Assembly: GCF_019800665.1 (NCBI RefSeq)
Contig: NZ_JAHVKO010000001.1
Span: forward strand, 372,001 to 436,000
Origin: Microbulbifer agarilyticus
GTDB lineage: Bacteria; Pseudomonadota; Gammaproteobacteria; Pseudomonadales; Cellvibrionaceae
Length of the DNA: 64,000 nt
Reading direction: 5' to 3'
The translations under genes and the position numbers were made by a program. Shown piece after piece: positions 50,674 through 58,601 of the stretch. Each line of letters begins with the position of its first letter. Positions within the stretch are counted from its first letter, which is position 1. The notes beneath the pieces were generated by a model. It searched no databases and was not told the origin of the DNA. It worked only from the letters and a program-made list of their open reading frames with translations.

Positions 50674-50861
50674 AGAGCCTCCTTTGCTGTCTCCCACAGA
50701 ATTATTGTTTTCGCTATCGGTGCTGCACCCTGTCGAGTGCATACATCAAGCTGTCGGAGTGATTGGCTACCCAAGGATTAAAGCGTGATTTAGCGCCCGC
50801 TGGCAATAGCATCCTTGGCTGAAACCAGTCGGTTATCCTAGGCGCGCCACTTGCAGGTATC

Positions 50862-51518
50862 TCACTCTGACAGCCCTGCGAAAATCTGATCCAAAACGAG
50901 TGTTTGTTGCGCGGGGCCGGGTGCAAGGCTCAGGGCGAGTAGTTTTTGGGCGACCTGGTCTCCGGTAATTGGGCGGTATTTCCTCAAACCGGGAAGTTTG
51001 CACAGTGTTGGTAGCAGCCAGGCCGCGAACTGCTCGCCTGCTCGCGCGTGATCGCGAGAGCCCAGCAGTAGTGAGGGCTGCAGTATGCTGATGTATTTGA
51101 ATGGAAGTTGCAGCACCTGCTGCTCCAGCTCGCCCTTCATTTTCAGGTAAGGACTCAGGCTCTTAGCGTCGGCTCCGCTAGAGGAGACCAGCAAGTAGTG
51201 CGACACCGCGTTTTTAGCCGCAAGCTGCGCGGCCAATAACTGATAATCCAAATCGACCCGTCGCTGCGCTGGGATTGAGCCCGCTTGTTTTTTTGTGGTA
51301 CCTAGGCAGGAGAATAAGCAGTCGCCTGCAAGCAGAGGTTGATAATTCTCCAGATGATCGAAATTCACCACGTGATTTTCGACCTTGGGCGACTGGTGCG
51401 GCGCGGATTTGCGGGTGAGGGTAATTACTTGAGTGAAATTGCTGGAGTTTACTAATCGCTCGACTAGTGCGCGGCCAACCAGTCCGGTGGCTCCCAGTAC
51501 GATTGCAGTTTTTGTCAT
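50862..51518 (-). CDS. NAD(P)-binding protein of the HTATIP2/TIP30 group
   Basis: This 218-residue short-chain-dehydrogenase-like protein begins with a Rossmann motif GATGLVGRALVE and contains SSSGADAKS, resembling the Yx3K-less NmrA/TIP30 group. Members bind NADPH, and enzymatic activity is uncertain. It lies 189 bp upstream of the alkB-like gene on the same strand. Confidence 0.78.
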   Translation of the reverse strand: MTKTAIVLGATGLVGRALVERLVNSSNFTQVITLTRKSAPHQSPKVENHVVNFDHLENYQPLLAGDCLFSCLGTTKKQAGSIPAQRRVDLDYQLLAAQLAAKNAVSHYLLVSSSGADAKSLSPYLKMKGELEQQVLQLPFKYISILQPSLLLGSRDHARAGEQFAAWLLPTLCKLPGLRKYRPITGDQVAQKLLALSLAPGPAQQTLVLDQIFAGLSE

Positions 51519-51609
51519 TTTTCAGCCCGCCATTCACGCCGTGAGCAGGCATTATTTTTTACCTGAGAGCAGTGCGCAAGAGCGTTCTCGGGGGAGGCCA
51601 TGGGGAGAC

Positions 51610-52029
51610 CTACGGATCCGACATTTCTTTCTTGCGCATTGGCATGGTGTCGATCAGCCCGAAAGCGACGTCCAGGTTGAGATCGGAGTATCGTCCTTTG
51701 ATGCTGCCATCCTTGCCAATCAGCACTGCCGCTGCTCCGGGCGACTCCTTCAGCGTATTGGTGATCTGTTGTTGCAGTGAAGGGGTTATATCCTGCTCGC
51801 GGTTACTTTGTATGCCCGATGGACTGACCAGAAACCACACAAGATCCCGTTCGTTAATCGCTTGCTGGTTTTGGTCCAGCATAAGTCGGATCGCACCGGC
51901 GTTTTCGTTTGCATGGATAAGAAGCACGCGCTGCTTCCACTGGTACTGCTTGAGTTGGTCCGCTGCTATGGCAGTGGTGGCGAGAGCAGTCAGTGCGAAA
52001 GTGATCAGGTAAAAGCACATGCGGCGCAT
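51610..52029 (-). CDS. Exported DUF4174 family protein
   Basis: This 139-residue protein has a signal peptide (FALTALATTAIAA), then the DUF4174 pattern: LKQYQWKQRVLLIHANENA, AINERDLVWFLVS and AAVLIGKDGSIKGRYSDLNLDVAFGLIDTMPMRKKEM. The domain resembles thioredoxin-like folds without a CxxC. It is periplasmic, with unknown function. The ATG giving the signal peptide was chosen, with a GAGG site upstream. Confidence 0.82.
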   Translation of the reverse strand: MRRMCFYLITFALTALATTAIAADQLKQYQWKQRVLLIHANENAGAIRLMLDQNQQAINERDLVWFLVSPSGIQSNREQDITPSLQQQITNTLKESPGAAAVLIGKDGSIKGRYSDLNLDVAFGLIDTMPMRKKEMSDP

Positions 52030-52247
52030 CGTAGGAACCTCGGATGGCACGATTTACTTCTTTCAGTATATACAAGTGTTGGAATTGTGCGTCACAGCCA
52101 TTGGCGGCTATTCAATGGGGCCACCCCTGGTGTGGGCTGGAGCAACGGCATCCGGCAAGTGACGGGACGCTGGACTAACCTAGAGAGACAGATTTCACAT
52201 CACTCTTTTTACTTCACTCTTTAAGTTCACTTAGCGGAGGCGAAACA

Positions 52248-52586
52248 ATGGCGTGTTCTCATACTCATACGCACCCAGGCCATACCCACGGCGCAGGCTG
52301 CGGTCACACGGCGGTGCGGCATGGCGACCATACGGACTACTTGCTTGACGGTAAGTTGCATCACCCACACGGTGATCACTGCGATGAACATGCGATTGAA
52401 GTAAGCGCCACTAACCCGGATGGCTGTAATCCGGTGCACACGTGTGGTGAACATGTGCATGGCCCGGGTTGTGGACACGAGGCGATTCCTCACGGGGATC
52501 ATGTGGACTACATCGTCGACGGTCGATTACACCATGTGCACGATGGCCATTGTGACGACCACGGTCCAGTTGAAATCGTTAACTAA
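52248..52586 (+). CDS. His-rich metal-binding protein with a tandem repeat
   Basis: This 112-residue protein is dominated by His, Cys and Asp. A 35-40 residue unit (GCGHxAxxHGDHxDYxxDGxLHHxHxxHCDxH) is present twice, about residues 17-49 and 74-106. The N-terminus begins CSHTHTHPGHTHG. Such composition points to binding of several zinc, nickel or copper ions. Similar small proteins are found near metal transporters. It overlaps the convergent cupin gene by 8 bp. No signal peptide is present, so it is cytosolic. Confidence 0.75.
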   Translation: MACSHTHTHPGHTHGAGCGHTAVRHGDHTDYLLDGKLHHPHGDHCDEHAIEVSATNPDGCNPVHTCGEHVHGPGCGHEAIPHGDHVDYIVDGRLHHVHDGHCDDHGPVEIVN

Positions 52587-52944
52587 CGGTTTTTGAATGA
52601 CTGCTGTCAGGGCTTTCGTCCTGGCAGTAGTGAATTGCCAGCCACACGCAGGTTTCATCGGGAGAGGTCCAGCGCACTCGGTGTTTGCAATGCGCGGGGA
52701 TATCCAGGTAGTCACCCTTTTCCAGGTGGGCGATAGACCCATCTTCAAATTCCAGCTCGGCGCTGCCTTCCAGCAATACCACCCATTCCGCGCGCGTCTG
52801 GTCGTACCAGTCGTGATCCGGGGTTTTGTGCCCTCGGGAAATAATCCTTTCGATTAATGTACTTTCAGACTGACTTAGTGATTCGAACAATTCATCTTTG
52901 AGTGGCCCCGCTGGAATATTCCGAAACAAGTTGCCGCTTTTCAT
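52579..52944 (-). CDS. Cupin domain protein
   Basis: This 121-residue single cupin barrel has the pattern WYDQTRAEWVVLLEGSAELEFED and GDYLDIPAHCKHRV, which provides a partial metal site. An ATG following TTTCTCA is chosen over a TTG upstream. It converges on the His-rich protein gene, overlapping its end. The substrate is unknown. Confidence 0.78.
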   Translation of the reverse strand: MKSGNLFRNIPAGPLKDELFESLSQSESTLIERIISRGHKTPDHDWYDQTRAEWVVLLEGSAELEFEDGSIAHLEKGDYLDIPAHCKHRVRWTSPDETCVWLAIHYCQDESPDSSHSKTVS

Positions 52945-52960
52945 TGAGAAATGTTTACCC

Positions 52961-53000
52961 AAAAGACCGCCTGCCCACAGCCGGTAAAACTGTGGGCAGG
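52961..53000 (-). terminator. Terminator of the chitinase gene
   Basis: The perfect 11-bp arms CCTGCCCACAG and CTGTGGGCAGG enclose a 9-nt loop. On the minus strand TCTTTT follows the stem. It lies 17 bp after the chitinase stop. Confidence 0.82.
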
Positions 53001-53017
53001 TGGTGGTTACATCGTTC

Positions 53018-55567
53018 TTATTGGGCGTTCATGCTATTGAGCTTGTCGCCCACTGGTCCGGAGAAATTGTAGCCGTCGTGTTGGTCCCAATTGATCGACC
53101 AGGTCATCACGCCACCAAAATCCGGATAGGCGTATGCCGGCACAATGCTGCCACAGTTCTGCAGGATGGTCAGGCAGTCCAGTGCATCCAGGATATTTTG
53201 CGTCGGCGCCTGACCGGAGTTTGCCGAGCTGGGGCCGGATGGCAATCCGATGGCAACCTGATCGTCGCGCAGCGGCGCAAACTGACTGCCGTCAGCGAGT
53301 TCAAAGCCTTCGATCAGCATGCGCGCATGGGCCACCATCATATTCACCGAGCCCTCGGCTGCAGCACCGCTCTCATAGGGGTTCATCAGTCCACCATTGT
53401 TGTAGAGCTGTACGTGCAGCAGGTCGAGGGTGTCGCGCAGCTCGTCAATCAGCGGGATATACGCACCCCAGATCCCGGAATAGGCCACCATGCCGCCGTG
53501 CACATAGGGGTGCTCCGGAGCCATGGTCAGGTACATATCGCCACCCATATTCTGCTCGATCTGACGCAGTGCGCGCGGCAGGCGCGCCTGAATCTGCGAG
53601 CCATGCACCAGGTTGGAACCGCTCTCCAGATCGATATCCAGGCCGTCAAAGCCCCACTCATCAATGATGGCGGACAGGCTGGCGACGAAGTTGGCTTCAT
53701 CGGAGTCGGTATTGAGCGTAATGGTGCCCTCGGCGCCGCCCAGGCTCAGCACAATAATTTTGCCCTGGGCCTGCAGTTCCGCCACATCCTGTTTGAACAG
53801 ATCCGGGTCCATTGGCGGGCAGCTGGAATGGATGTCCTGCTGGAATAGATTGAAGTGCACGGTACCATCGGAGTTGCGATCATTATCCGCAAAGGCAATG
53901 TCGATAATGTCCCAGGCCGATGAAATCTCGCGCAGGCGAATCGGACAGCCGGCTGGATTAACGAAGTTGTGCCAGTAGCCAATCAGCTTGTGTTTTTTAC
54001 CAACCGGGGCATTGATCACCCGCACGCTGGCCGCGGTGCTGCTCGCCTCGTTGCCAGCGTTGTCCGTTGCGACCGCTGTAATGCTGTAGTCACCCAGAGC
54101 ACCGGGCGTGTAGCTTGCAGAGTAGGGCGCGCTGGTGTCTACCGCTACCTGCATGCCGTCGACCAGGAAGGCGACCTGGCTGATACTGCCCTGCAGCGCA
54201 CTGGCCTCGGCTTCCAGGCTGATTGCGTTGCCAAGCGTGATTTGGCTACCGCTAGTCGGTGCCGTCAGTGTGGCAACTACCGGATCGGTGCTTACGCTCA
54301 CGAGTACGGTTGCCTCGGTGCTGTTACCTTCGTCATCGGTTACAACGGCTTTTAACTGAACATCACCACTTCCGGCCACCGTCCAATTGATGGCATAGGG
54401 CGCACCGGTGTCGGTACCCAAAGACTGACCCGAGGCAAAGAACTCAACCTGGGCCACGCTGCCGTCCCCGTCGCTGGCGTCCGCGCTGAAGCTAATTTGT
54501 TCGCCCGCGAGCAGGGTGCTGTTATCTCCCGGTTGGGTAATAGTGAGCTCGGGTGCGATTGCACAGATGCCGAGGTCGGTCCAGGCATCGGTCCAGTGTT
54601 GGCCCACGCCCGGCTCATAAGCCCATGCGGCATTGGAGCTACACCAGCCGGCGATATCGCAGCGGTATTTGTGGTTTACGTTCTCCACCACATCGCTGGC
54701 CGCATAGCTGGTGCCCGCGCTGTAGGCCGGAACACCGGCACAGCCACCACCGACCTGGCCGGCCTCGACGGCAAGCGACACTACATTGGAGGCGGTACTG
54801 GCGCCGTCGTTATCGGTGGCAATCGCTTTAAAGCTGTGAGTGCCGGCCACTGCTTGCCAGTTGACTGCAAACGGCGCCTGGCTGCTGCTTCCCACGGCGA
54901 CATCATCGACGAAGAACTCGACAGCGGTTACGTTGCCGTCTTGATCTGCGGCATCGGCGGTTAGGCTGACACTGTCACCGGCGCTAATTTGCGACTGGGC
55001 GGTGGGGTTGGTGAGGCTCACGGTGGGGGCGCTGTTGGCGTTGGGGTCGATTACATTGACGCTGACAGAGGCAGTGTCGCTATCGCGCCCCTGGTCGTCG
55101 GTGGCGATTGCGCTGAGGGTGTGGGCACCTGCGGTTGCTGTCCACGTCACCGAGTAGGGGGAGCTGGTATCCGTGCCGATGGCAGTGCCATCGAGCAAAA
55201 AGGTTACCTGGCTCACGGCGCCGTCACTGTCGCTCGCGTCAGCGCCGATGATAACGCTGTCATTCAGGCTCAAAGTGGCGCCATCCAATGGAGAGCTCAG
55301 GCTCACCTGGGGTTTCTGATTGCCGCCTTCACAGGCGCCGACGAGTCGCCACTCCTGATAGGCATCTGAATGAGTTTCCGGGTTGTGGTTTTGTGTCCAC
55401 CAGTTGGCGGTGTAGGCATTGCCGTTGTACTGGATTTGAGCGCCGCCGTTGTAGGCGGTGGCCGAATCCCATTCGGCGAGAGCGCTGCAATCCGTCGCCT
55501 GTGCCAGACCTGGCGCAGATGCGGTGAATAGCATTGCGAGCGCAACGAGTGTGCGGGGTGTCTTCAT
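53018..55567 (-). CDS. Secreted multi-domain GH18 chitinase
   Basis: This is an 849-residue extracellular chitinase. It has a signal peptide (1-24), then a carbohydrate-binding CBM5/12 module near 27-78 (WDSATAYNGGAQIQYNG). Two Ig-like repeats (about 85-270) are followed by a second chitin-binding module (about 277-336, with four Cys) and two more Ig-like repeats (about 338-518). The C-terminal GH18 barrel carries the motif DGLDIDLE at 641-648, with E648 as catalytic acid. It would degrade chitin, a common marine polymer. The order, with binding modules in front and catalysis at the end, is typical of this group. Confidence 0.92.
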   Translation of the reverse strand: MKTPRTLVALAMLFTASAPGLAQATDCSALAEWDSATAYNGGAQIQYNGNAYTANWWTQNHNPETHSDAYQEWRLVGACEGGNQKPQVSLSSPLDGATLSLNDSVIIGADASDSDGAVSQVTFLLDGTAIGTDTSSPYSVTWTATAGAHTLSAIATDDQGRDSDTASVSVNVIDPNANSAPTVSLTNPTAQSQISAGDSVSLTADAADQDGNVTAVEFFVDDVAVGSSSQAPFAVNWQAVAGTHSFKAIATDNDGASTASNVVSLAVEAGQVGGGCAGVPAYSAGTSYAASDVVENVNHKYRCDIAGWCSSNAAWAYEPGVGQHWTDAWTDLGICAIAPELTITQPGDNSTLLAGEQISFSADASDGDGSVAQVEFFASGQSLGTDTGAPYAINWTVAGSGDVQLKAVVTDDEGNSTEATVLVSVSTDPVVATLTAPTSGSQITLGNAISLEAEASALQGSISQVAFLVDGMQVAVDTSAPYSASYTPGALGDYSITAVATDNAGNEASSTAASVRVINAPVGKKHKLIGYWHNFVNPAGCPIRLREISSAWDIIDIAFADNDRNSDGTVHFNLFQQDIHSSCPPMDPDLFKQDVAELQAQGKIIVLSLGGAEGTITLNTDSDEANFVASLSAIIDEWGFDGLDIDLESGSNLVHGSQIQARLPRALRQIEQNMGGDMYLTMAPEHPYVHGGMVAYSGIWGAYIPLIDELRDTLDLLHVQLYNNGGLMNPYESGAAAEGSVNMMVAHARMLIEGFELADGSQFAPLRDDQVAIGLPSGPSSANSGQAPTQNILDALDCLTILQNCGSIVPAYAYPDFGGVMTWSINWDQHDGYNFSGPVGDKLNSMNAQ

Positions 55568-55858
55568 GACGATCCTCGGAGAGTTGATTTATCGTTGTTT
55601 GAGTACCTCTTCCGCCGCTCAGGGTAAGCAGCAATATTCAATAGGTGCAATACGATTTGCGTTCGTCAAGTTGCTACCGTTCGCGAGCTTCACACGCTAA
55701 CTCGCTGAATTTTTGACACAATTTGCTGTGCGCTTCCAACGAATTCAGCTCCAAACTCGCGTGTTAATTGGCGCCAAATCAGGTCGCAGAAGGGGTCTGA
55801 TCCGACAAAATGTCTAGCGCTGTCATTTGATGCTGATGTTCTTAAAGTGGGAGGGAGG

Positions 55859-56665
55859 TTAGGTCCAGATGGCGACGACGGCCATCAAGACAAGCCCGAG
55901 TATGGCCGCGAGCCACTTACTCATCCGGTCTGGCGGCGGGGGTAGGAATTCTTCCCGAATCACATCGAAAGTGGCGATATACACGAAGGTGCCTGCGGCC
56001 ACGGCGTCAAAAATGGCCTCAAACAGGACTTTGCCGTGGCTGGCCAGTACATCGGCAATCAGTCCGCCAGTCACAATGCCCAGTGGCGTCATAATGGCAA
56101 AACCGGCTACCAGTGCCCGGGCTCGATTACGCTCCATACCAATGCGGTGCAGGCTCGCACCCAGTGCAAACCCTACACAGATTTTGTGCGCAATAATGGC
56201 GAGAAACACCACAGCAAAGTTGCTCAGCGAGCTCTGTGCTCCCATGGCTAGCCCGGCCAAAATAGAGTGTACCGATAAGGTCAGTAGCAATAGGTAAGGG
56301 TATGTGTTGGAGGATTTGATTGCCTCGATCATGCGGGGCGTTTGTACGGTGATACTGGTTCCTATCGCTACACGCCCTAAGCGTGGGGCTACACTTTCGA
56401 TAAAGAGCACCAGTAGAAATGAGGACGATGCCAGGAGCATTGCCCAGGGATAATCATTATGTGGCCAGAGTTTCTGGAATTGCGTATTGGCGTCCGCAAG
56501 CAAGTGAATAAACCCAGCGCTCAGCAACACTCCACCGGAAAAGGCAATTCCCCAGCCAAGCCAGCGTTTGCCTTTTGGCTCCGACTGCCCCCACCAGGGG
56601 AGCATTCCCCCAAAAATACCGCAGGCAAAGATAAATACAGCAGACGCGATCTTCAGGGTGAGCAT
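55859..56665 (-). CDS. ZIP-family metal ion transporter
   Basis: This 268-residue membrane protein of the ZIP (Zrt/Irt-like) family has about eight helices and the metal-site segments SVHSILAGLAMG and AHKICVGFALG. It imports zinc, iron or manganese into the cytosol in characterised relatives. The metal here is not predictable. It lies on the same strand as the DUF3303-like gene 60 bp upstream, so co-transcription is possible. Confidence 0.82.
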   Translation of the reverse strand: MLTLKIASAVFIFACGIFGGMLPWWGQSEPKGKRWLGWGIAFSGGVLLSAGFIHLLADANTQFQKLWPHNDYPWAMLLASSSFLLVLFIESVAPRLGRVAIGTSITVQTPRMIEAIKSSNTYPYLLLLTLSVHSILAGLAMGAQSSLSNFAVVFLAIIAHKICVGFALGASLHRIGMERNRARALVAGFAIMTPLGIVTGGLIADVLASHGKVLFEAIFDAVAAGTFVYIATFDVIREEFLPPPPDRMSKWLAAILGLVLMAVVAIWT

Positions 56666-56725
56666 GGTACAAGTTTACTTTTTGGTGGCGTCGGTTCCGC
56701 AACTTACGAGTGCCCGATTCTTGAG

Positions 56726-57004
56726 TTAAACGCTCTTGAGTAATTCATCGAGTGCCAAAACCGGTTGAATATCGATACATGCATTTACTTTGGCGAAGAA
56801 GGGCTCGTTGATTGCGGCCATTTTCTCAGCATCGTCAGCTTCGAAAACCAAAGTGCCAGCTCGGCAGCCATTATCGAGGTGGAAATACGCCGCTTCGGGT
56901 TTGGTTTCTTCTACCAAAACTTTAAGTGCCAACATCAGCGTGCCGTCTGATGCGCATTCGTTACCTTTCTCAACGGGAATAGTGAACCGGAAAAGTAACC
57001 GCAT
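56726..57004 (-). CDS. DUF3303-like small protein
   Basis: This 92-residue cytosolic protein begins MRLLFRFTIPVEKGN behind a good AAGGAG site, so the long upstream extension of the frame is rejected. The pattern KPEAAYFHLDNGCRAG ... EPFFAKVNACIDIQPV matches the DUF3303-type family of ferredoxin-like-fold proteins. The function is unknown. Confidence 0.75.
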   Translation of the reverse strand: MRLLFRFTIPVEKGNECASDGTLMLALKVLVEETKPEAAYFHLDNGCRAGTLVFEADDAEKMAAINEPFFAKVNACIDIQPVLALDELLKSV

Positions 57005-57678
57005 GTGTTGCTCCTTGGTCGCGTTGGTTTTGTTCTGACCCTGTTTGATTGGTGGCTTTCGCCCTTGTGCTGATTGACCACTCGCGAAAGCGGCCCGCAC
57101 GAACAATGAGTTTAGTTCGATATAGCCATCATTTTTTTTGGGCATCGTTGGCAAAAAAGGGAGGAGTTGAACGAGCTTCGGGAGGGGGAGTTTTGCGCCT
57201 TGCTGATGTTTTGTGCGGCGGCACAAAAGCTGCAGCGGCTAGTTAACGCGGAGCTTCGATTTGTGTGGCGAGCACAATTGATACGGAACATTGATGAATG
57301 TATGAGGGGGTGGCGCAATATTCAACTCTTGGGGCTGTTCTTCACTTACTTTGCTTGAGTTCACAGTCTTGAAGGAATGCTCAAATGCCAGCAAAATAGC
57401 GCGCAAAGTCATTTTGGAAGCTTTAGGCGAATACGAGCGTGAAGGGATTCACCTTCTCGATTGTTTTTGGCACGTAACTTTGCATTAGTTTTTTGTGGGA
57501 TTGGCTTTTATACGCTTAGGGCCTGAGCACTAGTGAGTTTGCTTCTAAAGAACAATATCGTCTGGATATTGCCGATTTTTTAATAGAGTGCGATTGAAAA
57601 TACGCATTTGAGTATTTTGCTCAGTGTTTTTGGTCACGCTATCTGTGATGAATGCGCGAAACGAAAGGATGTCGTTTA
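57005..57678. other. AT-rich gap of about 670 bp without a confident gene
   Basis: This stretch between the DUF3303-like gene and the sulfotransferase is richer in A and T than its surroundings towards the right. A 63-codon frame at 57167-57358 begins TTG with a purine stretch too close to it, and no family is recognised. I see no repeat, RNA or insertion element. Confidence 0.5.
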
Positions 57679-58506
57679 ATGGTAAAGCCAAATTTTTTCT
57701 TGGTAGGTGCAGCGAAAGCAGGGACTACGTCGATAGCTCAGGCTCTCGGTCAGCACCCTAATATCTTTATCACAGACCCTAAAGAGCCGAACTTTATCTC
57801 CAGTTTGGATAACTGTGATTCGTTGTCGGAAACGGATATCGCTGAATATCTTAAGTATTATCGTTCAGTCACAGATGAATCGATTATTGGTGAAGCGTCA
57901 GTAAATAATTTGCCGGCAAAGATGGCCGCGAAGCATATTAGGCAAATCAACCCGGACTCAAAAATCTTAATTTCCCTGAGAAATCCATTAACGCGAGTAC
58001 AGTCGTTATATGAAATGTACTCCAGGCATGGACTAAAGCAGTCTTTTCAGTTTGCCACCAAAACCGATCCATGGTTGATCAAGCAGTGTTGCTATCATGA
58101 TCCAGTAAATCGATATCTGGACAACTTCCCGCGAGAACAAATTCACTGGATTGATTTTGACAGCCTGAAGAGCGGCTGGGAAACCACAATGGCTGGTATT
58201 TATGATTTCCTGGAGGTTGAGCAAATCGACGGAGAAAGGCCGGTTGTGCGCAACGTCGGTGGCGTGCCGAAAAATAAAGCGTTCGGTTTGCTGCGAAATA
58301 GAGCCTTGATCAACCTTGCCAAGAAGACTATTCCTAAGCCACTCCATAATTTTGTCGATAAAAAAGTGAAAGGCGTCGGTTTTAAGAAAATGGAGTCCAC
58401 CGAGTTGGATGTATCTTACCTGAAAGAACAGTTTGCCGATGACGTTTTGCGGTTGGATGACCTGCTGCAAACCAATTTCTTCGAAAAGTGGATAGAGGCT
58501 GCCTAG
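57679..58506 (+). CDS. Sulfotransferase-like protein
   Basis: This 275-residue PAPS-dependent sulfotransferase has the 5'-phosphosulfate loop GAAKAGTTSI near residue 10, the 3'-phosphate site SLRNPLTRVQS, and the PNIFITDPKEPNF segment of the carbohydrate sulfotransferase type. It would add sulfate to a polysaccharide or lipid. The gene and its upstream region are clearly richer in A and T than the neighbours, which suggests horizontal acquisition. The ATG behind AAAGGA was chosen, and one 27 bp earlier is possible. Confidence 0.83.
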   Translation: MVKPNFFLVGAAKAGTTSIAQALGQHPNIFITDPKEPNFISSLDNCDSLSETDIAEYLKYYRSVTDESIIGEASVNNLPAKMAAKHIRQINPDSKILISLRNPLTRVQSLYEMYSRHGLKQSFQFATKTDPWLIKQCCYHDPVNRYLDNFPREQIHWIDFDSLKSGWETTMAGIYDFLEVEQIDGERPVVRNVGGVPKNKAFGLLRNRALINLAKKTIPKPLHNFVDKKVKGVGFKKMESTELDVSYLKEQFADDVLRLDDLLQTNFFEKWIEAA

Positions 58507-58555
58507 CTTTCGGGGCTGTATTCAGGTTTTTAATTCTTTCTCGCTTCTCGCAAAA

Positions 58556-58590
58556 AAAAGCCCCGCCGGTTAGGGCGGGGCTTTTCGGTT
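58556..58590. terminator. Bidirectional terminator between the sulfotransferase gene and acnB
   Basis: AAAAGCCCCGCC and GGCGGGGCTTTT pair around GGTTAG, with T-tracts on both strands. It serves the convergent genes on either side. Confidence 0.9.
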
Positions 58591-58601
58591 CAGGCTATCG
58601 C

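Noticed and set aside
57167..57358. A 63-codon plus-strand frame in the AT-rich gap
   Set aside because: It has a TTG start with a purine stretch too close to it, no known family, and no coding signature.
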